64,000 bases of DNA from Pollutimonas sp. M17 (GTDB lineage: Bacteria > Pseudomonadota > Gammaproteobacteria > Burkholderiales > Burkholderiaceae_B). The stretch lies in the NCBI RefSeq assembly GCF_025836975.1, contig NZ_CP107548.1:3472001-3536000 (forward strand), read 5' to 3'. Both the position numbers and the translations under genes were made by a program. Of the stretch, positions 33,538 to 42,042 are shown piece by piece. Numbering within the stretch: the stretch's first letter is position 1; each line of letters opens with the position of its first letter. The notes beneath the pieces were generated by a model that made no database searches, was not told the DNA's origin, and worked only from the letters and a program-made list of their open reading frames with translations.

Positions 33538-34710
33538 CTATGGCGAAAGCAGCGACCTGATCAGCGAGTGGGTCGCGGCAATCCGCGCCTCGTTCGGGTA
33601 ATTGCGGTTCGCAAGCACCACGATGCCCAGATTCTCGCCCGGAAGAACGGCAACATAAGCGCCAAACCCATTCGTCGATCCCGTCTTGTTAAGGATCACA
33701 TCTTTCCGCGGCGGCAGCGCGGGTTCTATCCTATCGGCTTTCTGCGGATTCAGGATAAAGTCGTAACTGTTCGCCGCTTTCATCGCTTCAATATCCGCAG
33801 GCCATGCGTACTGCTCCCAGATCATGTCCTGCGTGAACCGGGCGGTTCTGAATTGGCCTTCCTGCGTGCGGCGCACCGCCGCCTGAAGCGGCGGGGATAC
33901 CTTTTTGAGGCCAAGCTCCACGTCCAGAAGCTTGAGCATGTCGCGGGCGGTCGACTTGATTCCGTACGCTTCAGCATCGAGAACACCCGGCGCTACGCGG
34001 ATGGGCCTGTCGGTCTTCCGGTCATACCCGAAGGCATACCTGTCCATTTCTTCCGCGGGCACATCGATCCAGGTCTCCTTCAAACCAAGCTCAGGGAGCA
34101 GCACAGTCTGTATCGCCTGTGCATAGCTCATGCCCATCGCCCCAGCCGTGATATGGCCCAGCAGGCCGATGCTGATGTTGGAGTAGCTGCGCGTACCGGG
34201 CCGAGGCGGTTTCCACTCTTCCAGCCAGTCCACCAGCTGCTTGGTGTCGCCAATCTGATCCGGAACTTGTAAAGGAAGCCCACCCGAGTAATGAGTCGCC
34301 AAGTCCATCAACGTCATGTCGTTGCCTATCGAGCAAGCATCCGCGCACAGAAACCGCGCCGCCTTATCGTCCAGCGACAGCAGCCCGCGCTGCTCGGCCA
34401 GCGCAGCCAGCGTCACATTGAAAATCTTGCTGATCGACCCAAGCTCGAAAAGCGTCTCGGCGCTAACCGGCCGCTTGTCGGCACGCGACGCCAGGCCTGT
34501 TGCATAAAAGCTGTGTTGGCCGTTACGAGTCAGCCCCACGACAAGACCGGGAATCTTGTATTCCTTGACGACAGGCTCGAAAGCCGCACGGGCCTGCTCC
34601 CGAAACACGCTGCCGTCCGCAAAGGCCGGCCCAACGGCAAACGCCGAAGCAACCAGCACAAGGACAACCCACAATCCTCGACACCCCATCCGGAACCTTT
34701 CAACAAACAA
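33538..34710 (-). CDS. ampC: Class C beta-lactamase (AmpC type)
   Basis: Periplasmic serine beta-lactamase hydrolysing cephalosporins and penicillins. In the 390-residue precursor the signal peptide ends near FADG (about 31). The catalytic SxxK is S92-I-S-K95, the YxN motif is Y176-S-N178, and KTG is 342-344 (NKTGSTNGFGAYV), all class C in form and spacing. Lys95 and Tyr176 are the expected general bases. The related DD-peptidase/esterase families share SxxK, but the YSN plus KTGSTNGFG set favours AmpC. No ampR gene is adjacent, so the regulation is not the classic divergent AmpR type. A start at Met8 (34689) is possible. Confidence 0.9.
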   Translation of the reverse strand: MFVERFRMGCRGLWVVLVLVASAFAVGPAFADGSVFREQARAAFEPVVKEYKIPGLVVGLTRNGQHSFYATGLASRADKRPVSAETLFELGSISKIFNVTLAALAEQRGLLSLDDKAARFLCADACSIGNDMTLMDLATHYSGGLPLQVPDQIGDTKQLVDWLEEWKPPRPGTRSYSNISIGLLGHITAGAMGMSYAQAIQTVLLPELGLKETWIDVPAEEMDRYAFGYDRKTDRPIRVAPGVLDAEAYGIKSTARDMLKLLDVELGLKKVSPPLQAAVRRTQEGQFRTARFTQDMIWEQYAWPADIEAMKAANSYDFILNPQKADRIEPALPPRKDVILNKTGSTNGFGAYVAVLPGENLGIVVLANRNYPNEARIAATHSLIRSLLSP

Positions 34711-34764
34711 TCAAGAACACCATCATCATAACCACCATAAACAACACCGCCCCAATGACCGCCC

Positions 34765-34799
34765 GCCATAAAGACCACATGCCATAAAGACCACATGCC
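34765..34799. repeat. 16-bp tandem duplication
   Basis: Two exact head-to-tail copies of GCCATAAAGACCACAT plus three bases of a third, just upstream of the beta-lactamase start, in the region where its promoter would lie. Confidence 0.9.
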
Positions 34800-34820
34800 C
34801 GACAGACTACACGCTCTAAA

Positions 34821-35046
34821 GACGCCGTGTCCGGCGCTGGGCAAAGCGAAGTTTGAGCACGCCGCGTTTCCGGCACGCTTCGGGGATGCAAGGCCGCATC
34901 TGTTTGAGCGCCATGCTTATTGGGCAGCCGGGGGCTGCCCAATGGCGCGAGTTATGCGGCCGCCCCGAAGCGTGCCGGAAATGCGGGGAATCCCGGCTTG
35001 CCGGGATCGTGCGATCTGAGCGGCGCCCAGCGCCGGACACGGCGTC
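34821..35046. repeat. 226-bp imperfect palindrome
   Basis: Outer arms 34821-34842 and 35025-35046 are perfect 22-bp inverted repeats. Inner arms match at 34870-34885 with 34963-34978 (16 bp), GCCGCAT with ATGCGGC (34893/34954), GCGCCAT with ATGGCGC (34908/34942), and the central TGGGCAGCC with GGCTGCCCA (34921/34933). A transcript could fold into a long interrupted hairpin. Confidence 0.85.
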
Positions 35047-35048
35047 TC

Positions 35049-35141
35049 TCAAGAACGAAGAATCGAACAAAGAACCGCGGCGTACTCAAGAACGAAGAAT
35101 CGAACGAAAGAACCGCGGCGTATTCAAGAACGAAGTATCAC
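35049..35141. repeat. 37/38-bp tandem repeats, about 2.5 copies
   Basis: Units begin TCAAGAACGAAG at 35049, 35086 and 35124. The first two are 37 and 38 bp and differ by small changes; the third is partial. Each full unit holds AAAGAACCGCGGCGTA or a near match. Directly adjoins the palindrome. Confidence 0.9.
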
Positions 35142-35152
35142 GACGAAACTAA

Positions 35153-35189
35153 AAGGCCTGAGTCCGGTTCAACACCGAACTCAGGCCTT
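35153..35189 (-). terminator. Intrinsic terminator of the amino-acid binding-protein gene
   Basis: Perfect 11-bp stem AAGGCCTGAGT / ACTCAGGCCTT around a 15-nt centre, followed on the minus strand by TTTTAGTTTCG. It lies 115 bp after the stop of the gene ending at 35304. Confidence 0.8.
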
Positions 35190-35303
35190 GCCAGCCTAAG
35201 CCATGACCGTCCAACGCCCGGGAGCCCGTTCACAAAGCGAAGAAGCGCCTTTACCCAAGGACAAGCCAGTCAACACCTTCCAAAGGCTGGCATCAAACCG
35301 GCT

Positions 35304-36320
35304 TCAGCGAACCGGCAAGGCATACATCAGCCCGCCATCCGTCCATTGCGCATTCAGCCCGCGTTGAATCTTCAAGGGGCTGCCCTGCCCCACATTGCGC
35401 TCGAAACTTTCCCCGTAATTGCCCACCTGCTTGATGATGTTGTAGGCCCACTTCTCGTCCAGGCCCATATTCTTGCCCGCGCCCGCCGTCACTCCCAGCA
35501 GCCGCTTCACATTCGGATTCGTGCTTTTCAGCTGCTCGTCCACGTTCTTCGACGTGATCCCAAGCTCTTCAGCCCCCACCATCGCCTGCAAGGTCCACTT
35601 CACCACATTCAACCATGCATCGTCGCCCTGGCGCACGAAAGGCCCCAGCGGCTCTTTGGAAATGATCTCCGGCAAGACCTGATAGTCGTCCGGCTTCGAC
35701 AGCTTGGATATCCGTATCGACGCCAGGCCCGACGCGTCCGTCGTGAACACATCGCAGCGGCCCGCCGCAAACGCATTCACCACCTCGTTGAACTGCTCGA
35801 TCACCACAGGCTTGTACTTCACGTTATTGGCCCGTGCCCAATCCGCCATCGTGTTCTCGTTCGACGTGCCCGTTTGCATGCACACCGTGGCGCCGTCCAG
35901 CTCCTTGGCGCTTTTCACGCCCAGCGACTTGGACACCAGGAAGCCCTGCCCATCGTAGAAATTGACGCCCGCCGATATCGCCCCCAGGGCCGTATCGCGT
36001 TGCTGAGTCACCGTCGTGTTGCGGGCCAGCAGGTCGATCTCGCCCGATTGCAGCGCCGTAAAACGCTGCTGGGAATTCAGCGGAACGGCCTTGAACTTCG
36101 ATGCATCGCCCAGAGTGGCCGCCGCCACCGCCCGGCACAGATCCACATCCAGGCCCTGCCACTGGCCCTTCGCATCCGGCGCCGAAAAACCCGCAAAGCC
36201 CGTCGTGACTCCGCACTGGACCTCGCCGCGCTTCTGGACGACTTCGAGCGTGCCGGCATGAGCCATCGACATCGCCGCCAACACCGCTGCCGCGGACACC
36301 GCGTACTTGAACCTGCGCAT
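35304..36320 (-). CDS. Polar amino-acid ABC transporter substrate-binding protein (AapJ/BztA-like)
   Basis: 338-residue periplasmic binding protein of the general amino-acid type (glutamate, glutamine, aspartate and related). The signal peptide is MRRFKYAVSAAAVLAAMSMAHA, followed by the family patches VQCGVTTGFAGFSAPDAKGQWQG, SGEIDLLARNTTVT, GASVCM-like GATVCMQTGTSNENT and CDVFTTDASGLASIR. The Met at 36320 starts the signal peptide; upstream in-frame codons are excluded. Usually an aapQMP permease/ATPase set follows; here it is followed by repeats and a terminator, so the protein must work with permeases encoded elsewhere. Confidence 0.92.
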   Translation of the reverse strand: MRRFKYAVSAAAVLAAMSMAHAGTLEVVQKRGEVQCGVTTGFAGFSAPDAKGQWQGLDVDLCRAVAAATLGDASKFKAVPLNSQQRFTALQSGEIDLLARNTTVTQQRDTALGAISAGVNFYDGQGFLVSKSLGVKSAKELDGATVCMQTGTSNENTMADWARANNVKYKPVVIEQFNEVVNAFAAGRCDVFTTDASGLASIRISKLSKPDDYQVLPEIISKEPLGPFVRQGDDAWLNVVKWTLQAMVGAEELGITSKNVDEQLKSTNPNVKRLLGVTAGAGKNMGLDEKWAYNIIKQVGNYGESFERNVGQGSPLKIQRGLNAQWTDGGLMYALPVR

Positions 36321-36396
36321 AACAATTCCCCTGTAAGAAACAACAAGCATTTTGCTGCATCTTACTGCAATAGGACGCAGGGAAAAACACATAAAC

Positions 36397-37671
36397 TTAT
36401 TCGTAACTGCGTATATCGTCGATCACCTTGCCGTCATTGGGCAGGCTGCCCGGCTCCACCGGCTGGATGTCCGCGCGCAGCTTGGTCAGCTCGCGCACCG
36501 AATCCGCGATGCGCGCCAGGGCATCCTGGCTGGGATGGTCCAGTTCCGCCTTCAGCACCATGACGTCGCTGCCCACATTGCCGCTGACCACCAGCCTGAC
36601 CTTGCGGACCTCGGGGTGGCGCTTGAGCACGCCGGCGACCTGCCCGGGATGCACGAACATACCCCGCACCTTGGTGGTCTGGTCCGCGCGGCCCATCCAG
36701 CCCTTGATGCGCATATTCGTGCGGCCGCAGGGCGAGGCGCCCGGCAGGATGGCCGACAGGTCGCCCGTGCCGAAGCGGACCAGCGGGTAATCGGGATTGA
36801 GCGTGGTCACCACCACTTCGCCCACCTCGCCTTCTGGCAAGGGCTGATTCGTGCCGGGGCGCACGATCTCCAGGATGATGTCCTCGTTCACGACCAGGCC
36901 TTCGCGCGCCCGGGTTTCATACGCCATCATGCCCAGGTCGGCGCTGCCGTAGGCCTGGTAGCCGTCTATGCCTCTTTCGGCAAACCAGGAGCGCAGGGAC
37001 GGCGGGAACGCCTCGCCCGAGAACAGCGCCCGTTTCAGCGACGGCAGCTCCACGCCCAGCTGCGCGGCTTTCTCGAGAATGATCTTCAGGAAGCTGGGCG
37101 TGCCGGTGTAACCGGACGGCGCCAGGTCGGCGATGGCCTGCACCTGCTGCTCGGTCTGCCCCACCCCGCCCGGAAACACCGTGCAGCCCAGGGCGTGCGC
37201 CGCGGTTTCCATCATGGAGCCGGCCGGCGTGAAGTGGTAGGAAAAACAGTTGTAGACCAGCTCGCCGGGGCGAAATCCCGCTGCATGCAAGGACCGCGCA
37301 AAACCCCAATAATCGGGGCGCTTGCTCTCGGGTTCGTAGATGGGGCCGGGCGAGGCGAACACGCGCATGGCCTCGCCCCAGCCTATGGCAGAGAAGCCGC
37401 CGAAAATACGCGACACCGCCGGCAGCTGGCTGCCCGCCTGCCCCTGGCGCATGGATAGCTGGGCCTGCAGAAGCTCGCTTTTCCGGATGACCGGTATCAG
37501 CTCCAGGTCGGCCCGATGCGAGATGGCGTCGGGGTCCAGGCCCTGCAACTGCTGCGCAATGGCGGGCGCCCGTTCACGGGCGCGCTTCAAGGCGGCGGGC
37601 AGGCGCGCAAGCAGGCTTTCCTCGCGCTCGCGCGTCGTGGCCGCTTCGCGCTCCTCGAAATATGTAGTCAT
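36397..37671 (-). CDS. Phenylacetate-CoA ligase (PaaK)-like adenylate-forming enzyme
   Basis: 424-residue member of the PaaK branch of adenylating CoA ligases. Seen: YTGTPSFLKIILEKA as the ATP-binding loop, AYGSADLGMMAYE, RFGTGDLSAI with the adenylate-binding Asp, and a C-terminal lid ending NDGKVIDDIRSYE with the expected catalytic lysine. The acid could be aromatic, but the operon is not a paa operon. It is the last gene of the operon with an LIV-type transporter, 17 bp after livF, which suggests activation of the imported acid or of a product. Confidence 0.87.
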   Translation of the reverse strand: MTTYFEEREAATTREREESLLARLPAALKRARERAPAIAQQLQGLDPDAISHRADLELIPVIRKSELLQAQLSMRQGQAGSQLPAVSRIFGGFSAIGWGEAMRVFASPGPIYEPESKRPDYWGFARSLHAAGFRPGELVYNCFSYHFTPAGSMMETAAHALGCTVFPGGVGQTEQQVQAIADLAPSGYTGTPSFLKIILEKAAQLGVELPSLKRALFSGEAFPPSLRSWFAERGIDGYQAYGSADLGMMAYETRAREGLVVNEDIILEIVRPGTNQPLPEGEVGEVVVTTLNPDYPLVRFGTGDLSAILPGASPCGRTNMRIKGWMGRADQTTKVRGMFVHPGQVAGVLKRHPEVRKVRLVVSGNVGSDVMVLKAELDHPSQDALARIADSVRELTKLRADIQPVEPGSLPNDGKVIDDIRSYE

Positions 37672-37688
37672 GATCGTTCCCGCCCATC

Positions 37689-38519
37689 CTAGGCAAGCCA
37701 GCGCTTGCGTCGCCGATAAAATTTGGTGTCGCGAAAGCTTTTCCGCTCGCCGCTGGACACGCCAAGATAGAATTCCTTGACGTCTTCGTTCTCCGCCAGC
37801 TCGCTGGCTTGCCCGTCCATCATCACGCGCCCGTTCTCCAGGATGTAGCCGTAGTCGGCGTAGCGCAGGGCGATGTTGGTGTTCTGCTCGGCCAGCAGGA
37901 AGCTGACGCGTTCGCGCTCGTTCAGATCGCGCACGATTTCGAAAATCTCTTCCACGATCTGCGGCGCCAGGCCCATGGAGGGCTCATCCAGCAGGATCAT
38001 GTTGGGGTTGGCCATCAGGGCGCGTCCGATGGCCGTCATTTGCTGTTCGCCGCCCGAGGTATAGCCGGCCTGGCTGCCCCGGCGCTGCTTGAGCCGGGGG
38101 AAATACTGGTAGACCTTTTCCAGCGAGGCATCGAGTTCGCCCCGGCCGATGGCGCGCGTATAGGCGCCGGTCAGCAGGTTTTCCTCTATGGTCAGGTGCG
38201 CAAAGCAATGGCGTCCTTCCATGACCTGCACCACGCCGCGCTTGACCAGATCGGCCGGCGTGAGCTTCTCGATGCGTTCGCCGCGATAATCGATGCTGCC
38301 CTTGGTCACGTCGCCGCGTTCGGCCTTCAGAAGGTTGGACACCGCGCGCAGGGTGGTCGTCTTGCCGGCCCCGTTCGCGCCGAGCAGGGCCACGATCCGG
38401 CCTTCGGGCACGCATAGCGAAACGCCCTTGAGCACCAGGATGACGTGGTTGTAGATGACCTCGATGCCATTGACGTTCAGAAGAATATTGGGGGCCGCAG
38501 CCTCAGCATTCGCATTCAT
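37689..38519 (-). CDS. livF: Branched-chain-type ABC transporter ATPase LivF
   Basis: 276-residue ATPase of a HAAT (LIV) transporter, cytoplasmic face. Walker A GANGAGKTT, Q-loop region VVQVMEGRHCF, signature SGGEQQMT and Walker B MILLDEPSMGLAP are intact. A C-terminal extension beyond about 240 is basic (RDTKFYRRRKRWLA). It pairs with LivG. In these operons the ligand may be an aromatic or fatty acid and not a branched-chain amino acid. Confidence 0.92.
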   Translation of the reverse strand: MNANAEAAAPNILLNVNGIEVIYNHVILVLKGVSLCVPEGRIVALLGANGAGKTTTLRAVSNLLKAERGDVTKGSIDYRGERIEKLTPADLVKRGVVQVMEGRHCFAHLTIEENLLTGAYTRAIGRGELDASLEKVYQYFPRLKQRRGSQAGYTSGGEQQMTAIGRALMANPNMILLDEPSMGLAPQIVEEIFEIVRDLNERERVSFLLAEQNTNIALRYADYGYILENGRVMMDGQASELAENEDVKEFYLGVSSGERKSFRDTKFYRRRKRWLA

Positions 38520-38588
38520 ACACTTGTTCCCTGCTATGGGGTGGGATCGGCCGCCGCGCGTGGCGGCGGCCGGAATCCAGGCCTTGGC

Positions 38589-39914
38589 CTAGCCCTCGCA
38601 CTTGCGGACTTCGAGCTTCTTCTCGGTCGCGTACTTGGCAGCCAGGTCCTTGACCAGCGGATCGACGAATTTCTTGTCGGACTGGTACCAGTCCGACACG
38701 ATCTTGAACTTCGCGCCATCCCACTGGATGATGCGGGCCCAGTCGTCGCCCATATGGTTGCTGCAGCTGGTCTTGACGGGACGCATCAGCTTGGCGAAGC
38801 CCAGCTCTTCAAGACGCTCTTTGGTGATGTTCAGGTTCTCGAAACCCCATTGCACCTGCTCGCGCGTCATGTGCTTGCCCTTGCCGAACTTTTCCTGGGC
38901 CGTGCGTATGGCCTCCACTTGCAGCATGGAAATCATCATGCCGCGCGTGTGGGCGATGGTGCCGACATACTTGCCGGTGGTGTCGGTGCCCTGGCCCTTG
39001 TCGTACACGTGCTTCTTCAGGTCTTCGTGCACCTTGCCGTGGTCGGCGCTGTTATGGATGGTGATGCCGTTATAGCCCTTGGCGACCTGACCCAGGTCCT
39101 GGACGTCGTTCTCGGAACTGGCCCACCAGATGCCGTACATCTTGTCGCGCGGATAGCCCACGGCTTGCGCCTCGCGTATGGCCGTGGGCGTCATGATGCC
39201 CGCGCTCCAGAGCAGAACGAAATCGGGACGGCTTTGGCGGATCTGCAGCCAGGTGGATTTCTGCTGCACGCCCGGCGCGGTGACGGGATACAGCTGCAGA
39301 TCGAAGCCGTTGGCCTTGGAACGGGATTGCAGCAGGGCGATGGGCTCCTTGCCATAGGGCGAGTCGTGGTAGACCAGGGCGATCTTCTTGCCCTTGAGCT
39401 TGTCGATGCCGCCCAGTTTCTTGGCGATGTCCTGGATCATGACGTCGGCGGCCGTCCAGTAGGTGCCGAGCAAGGGGAAGTTCCACTTGAACACCGAGCC
39501 ATCGGCCGATTGCGACAGGCCGTAGCCCACGGTTTCGATGGATACGCCGTCCACGATGGCCTTGTCCGTCAGCGCGAAGGTAATGCCGGTGGATTGGGTG
39601 TCGAAACCCGAAGCGCCGCCGTTCTTGTCCTTCAGGCGCTCATAACACTCCACGCCCCGGTCGGTCGCGTAGGCGGTTTCGCATTCCTCGTAGACGATCT
39701 TCACGCCGTTGATGCCGCCGTCGCGCTCGTTGACGAGTTTCAGGTAATCCATTTTCCCGTCGGCCCAGGGTATGCCCAGCGGCGCGAAAGAACCCGTCCG
39801 ATAGGCCAGCAAAGGCACGAACTGCTCTTCGGCCGCGGCGGCCGGCATCGATGCCGCGGCCAGCGTGCCCGCGACCGCAAACATGGCCGCCGCGAATTTC
39901 AAGGATGGTTTCAT
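38589..39914 (-). CDS. livK: Branched-chain-type ABC transporter substrate-binding protein
   Basis: 441-residue type I periplasmic binding protein. The signal peptide MKPSLKFAAAMFAVAGTLAAASMPAAAA is cleaved after about residue 28. The mature part has two lobes, with LAYRTGSFAPLGIPWADGKMDYLKLVN at its start, larger than typical leucine-binding proteins (about 370). The frame is open 180 codons further upstream, across livM, but the signal peptide fixes the start at 39914. The gene lies between livM and livF, so the operon encodes a complete transporter. Confidence 0.92.
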   Translation of the reverse strand: MKPSLKFAAAMFAVAGTLAAASMPAAAAEEQFVPLLAYRTGSFAPLGIPWADGKMDYLKLVNERDGGINGVKIVYEECETAYATDRGVECYERLKDKNGGASGFDTQSTGITFALTDKAIVDGVSIETVGYGLSQSADGSVFKWNFPLLGTYWTAADVMIQDIAKKLGGIDKLKGKKIALVYHDSPYGKEPIALLQSRSKANGFDLQLYPVTAPGVQQKSTWLQIRQSRPDFVLLWSAGIMTPTAIREAQAVGYPRDKMYGIWWASSENDVQDLGQVAKGYNGITIHNSADHGKVHEDLKKHVYDKGQGTDTTGKYVGTIAHTRGMMISMLQVEAIRTAQEKFGKGKHMTREQVQWGFENLNITKERLEELGFAKLMRPVKTSCSNHMGDDWARIIQWDGAKFKIVSDWYQSDKKFVDPLVKDLAAKYATEKKLEVRKCEG

Positions 39915-40009
39915 CTCCAAGTCCTCCTGATGGTGTCTATCTGCACCGTTTGTGTTTCGGCGTAGCCCACGCGGACCAGCCGGCTTACTGATGTGCTGCC
40001 ATTGAAAAG

Positions 40010-41074
40010 CTAATGAGGGAAAGGCCATATGCGGAGCTTTTCCTTGCCTATGCTCCAGAGCCGCGCCAGGCCATGCGGTTCGACGATAAGGAAGAACACG
40101 ATCAAGGAACCGAACACCATGTGCTCGATGTGCGAGGCGGTATCGACCGCCAGCGACATGCCGAACATATGTGGAACATTGGTCAGGAGCACCGGCACCA
40201 GCACCATGAAGGCCGCGCCGAAGAAACTGCCCACGATGGAGCCCAGGCCGCCGATGATGACGATGAAAAGCAGCTGCAGGGAACGATTCAGGTCGAAGGC
40301 CAGCGGCTCCCAGGAGCCCAGGTGGATGTAGGCCCACAAGGCGCCGGCCACGCCGATGATGAAGGAACTGACGGCAAAGGCCGTAAGTTTGGCATAGACC
40401 GGTCGTATGCCGATGACCGAGGCGGCCACGTCCATGTCGCGGATGGCCATCCATTGCCGGCCGATGGCGCCGCGCACCAGGTTCTTGGCCAGCAGGGCGA
40501 AGACGGCCACGAAGGCCAGGACGAACAGGTAGCGCTCTGCCGGTGTCTGAACGGGCAGCCCGAAGGCGGTCAGCGCCGGGACGGAGACATTGCCCGACGA
40601 TGAATAGTTGGTGAAATAGGGTATGCGCAGGAAGGCCCAGTCCACGAAGAACTGAGCGGCCAGCGTGGTGACGGCCAGGTACAGGCCGCGGATGCGCAGG
40701 CTGGGCACGCCGAACACCACGCCCACCAGAGTGGCGAAGACGCCCCCCAACAGGATCTGAACGACCAGCGGCGTGGCCGGCATGCGAACGCCGAAGTTCC
40801 AGGCGGCGTAGGCGCCCACGGCCATGAAGGCGCCCGACCCGATGGATATCTGGCCGCAGTAGCCCACCAGTATGTTCAGGCCTATGGCGGCCAGGGACAG
40901 GATCAGGAAGGGTATGAGTATGGCCTGCAGAAAATAGTTCGAGGCCAGCAGCGGAACCAGCACGAAGGCCGCGAACAGCACCCCCAGCATGAAGGTCCGG
41001 TCCTGGCGGATGGGGAAGATCTGCTGGTCGGCGCGGTAGGTGCTTTTGAATTGGCCGTTTTCACGATAGAACAT
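40010..41074 (-). CDS. livM: Branched-chain-type ABC transporter permease LivM
   Basis: 354-residue inner-membrane permease with about ten hydrophobic segments. Family patches: NILVGYCGQISIGSGAFMAVGAYAAW (about 67-92), GVPSLRIRGLYLAVTTLAAQFF and the EAA-like cytoplasmic loop RDMDVAASVIGIRPVYAKLTAFAVSSFIIGVAGALW. It starts 21 bp after livH. Confidence 0.93.
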   Translation of the reverse strand: MFYRENGQFKSTYRADQQIFPIRQDRTFMLGVLFAAFVLVPLLASNYFLQAILIPFLILSLAAIGLNILVGYCGQISIGSGAFMAVGAYAAWNFGVRMPATPLVVQILLGGVFATLVGVVFGVPSLRIRGLYLAVTTLAAQFFVDWAFLRIPYFTNYSSSGNVSVPALTAFGLPVQTPAERYLFVLAFVAVFALLAKNLVRGAIGRQWMAIRDMDVAASVIGIRPVYAKLTAFAVSSFIIGVAGALWAYIHLGSWEPLAFDLNRSLQLLFIVIIGGLGSIVGSFFGAAFMVLVPVLLTNVPHMFGMSLAVDTASHIEHMVFGSLIVFFLIVEPHGLARLWSIGKEKLRIWPFPH

Positions 41075-41095
41075 AGCGTCGTTACCTAATCTCGC

Positions 41096-42025
41096 TTAAA
41101 CACGGTCGATTATCTTTTCGCCGAACAGGCCCTGCGGCCGGAACAGCAGGAACACCAGGGCCAGCATGTAGGCGAACCAGATTTCGATTCCCCCGCCCAC
41201 GTAGGGGCCCAGATAGACTTCGGACAGCTTCTCGCCCACGCCGATGATGAGTCCGCCGATGATGGCTCCCGGCACCGAGGTCAGGCCGCCCAGTATCACC
41301 ACGGGCAAGGCCCGCAGCGCGGCGGTCGACAGCGTGAACTGCACGCCGAACTTGGAGCCCCAGATGACGCCGGCCACCAGGGCGACCAGGCCCGCCACCG
41401 TCCAGACGACCACCCAGATGCGGTTCAATGGAATGCCTATGGATTGCGCGGCCTGGTGGTCGTCGGCCACCGCGCGCAGGGCCCGCCCCACCGCGGTGTA
41501 CTGAAAGAAAAACGCCAGCGTCGCGACCAGCAGCGCCGCCACCGCGGCGGCGGTCAGGTCTTCCAGGCTGATCAGCAGGCCTCCTTCGAATACGGTATCC
41601 AGGATGAAGGCGGGATCCTTGGGCATGCCCACATCGATGGAATACACGCTGCTGCCGAAGATGATCTGCCCCATTCCATCCAGGAAGTAGCTGATGCCGA
41701 TGGTGGCCATGAGCAGGGTGGTGCCTTCCTGGTTGACCAGGTAACGCAGGACCCAGCGTTCGATGGCGATGGCGATGATCCACATGAAGACGGCACTGAT
41801 GATGAAGGCCAGGACATTGGCGAGGATCAGGCTTTCTATGCCCAGCCATTGGGGTATCCATTCGGAAAACCGCGCCATGGACAGGGCCGCGATAAGGACC
41901 ATGGCGCCCTGGGCGAAGTTGAAGACCCCCGAAGCCTTGAAGATGAGCACGAAGCCCAGCGCCACCAGCGAATAGAGCATGCCTGTCATCAGGCCGCCGA
42001 ACAAGGTTTCCAGAAAGAATGCCAT
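41096..42025 (-). CDS. livH: Branched-chain-type ABC transporter permease LivH
   Basis: 309-residue inner-membrane permease: eight or so helices, GLMTGMLYSLVALGFVLIFKASGVFNFAQGAMVLIAA at the N-terminus (typical LivH), and the ATPase-contact loop GRALRAVADDHQAAQSIGIPLNRIW. It forms a heterodimer with LivM. Spacing to livG is 17 bp. Confidence 0.93.
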   Translation of the reverse strand: MAFFLETLFGGLMTGMLYSLVALGFVLIFKASGVFNFAQGAMVLIAALSMARFSEWIPQWLGIESLILANVLAFIISAVFMWIIAIAIERWVLRYLVNQEGTTLLMATIGISYFLDGMGQIIFGSSVYSIDVGMPKDPAFILDTVFEGGLLISLEDLTAAAVAALLVATLAFFFQYTAVGRALRAVADDHQAAQSIGIPLNRIWVVVWTVAGLVALVAGVIWGSKFGVQFTLSTAALRALPVVILGGLTSVPGAIIGGLIIGVGEKLSEVYLGPYVGGGIEIWFAYMLALVFLLFRPQGLFGEKIIDRV

Positions 42026-42042
42026 GTCTGTGTTCCCTGTTT

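Larger units (their letters stand above)
34711..35303. other. Gene-free region rich in repeats
   Basis: 593 bp between the beta-lactamase and an amino-acid binding-protein gene. It contains a 16-bp tandem duplication (34765-34796), a 226-bp imperfect palindrome (34821-35046), 37/38-bp tandem repeats (35049-35141) and a terminator (35153-35189). The open frames that cross it follow the repeats and look non-coding. Confidence 0.75.

Noticed and set aside
34853-35152. Open frames across the palindrome and tandem repeats, both strands
   Set aside because: They follow the repeat sequences, have low-complexity products and no ribosome site; the region is treated as non-coding.
39915-40454. 180-codon upstream extension of the LIV binding protein
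   Set aside because: It lies inside livM in another frame, and a clear signal peptide starts at 39914.
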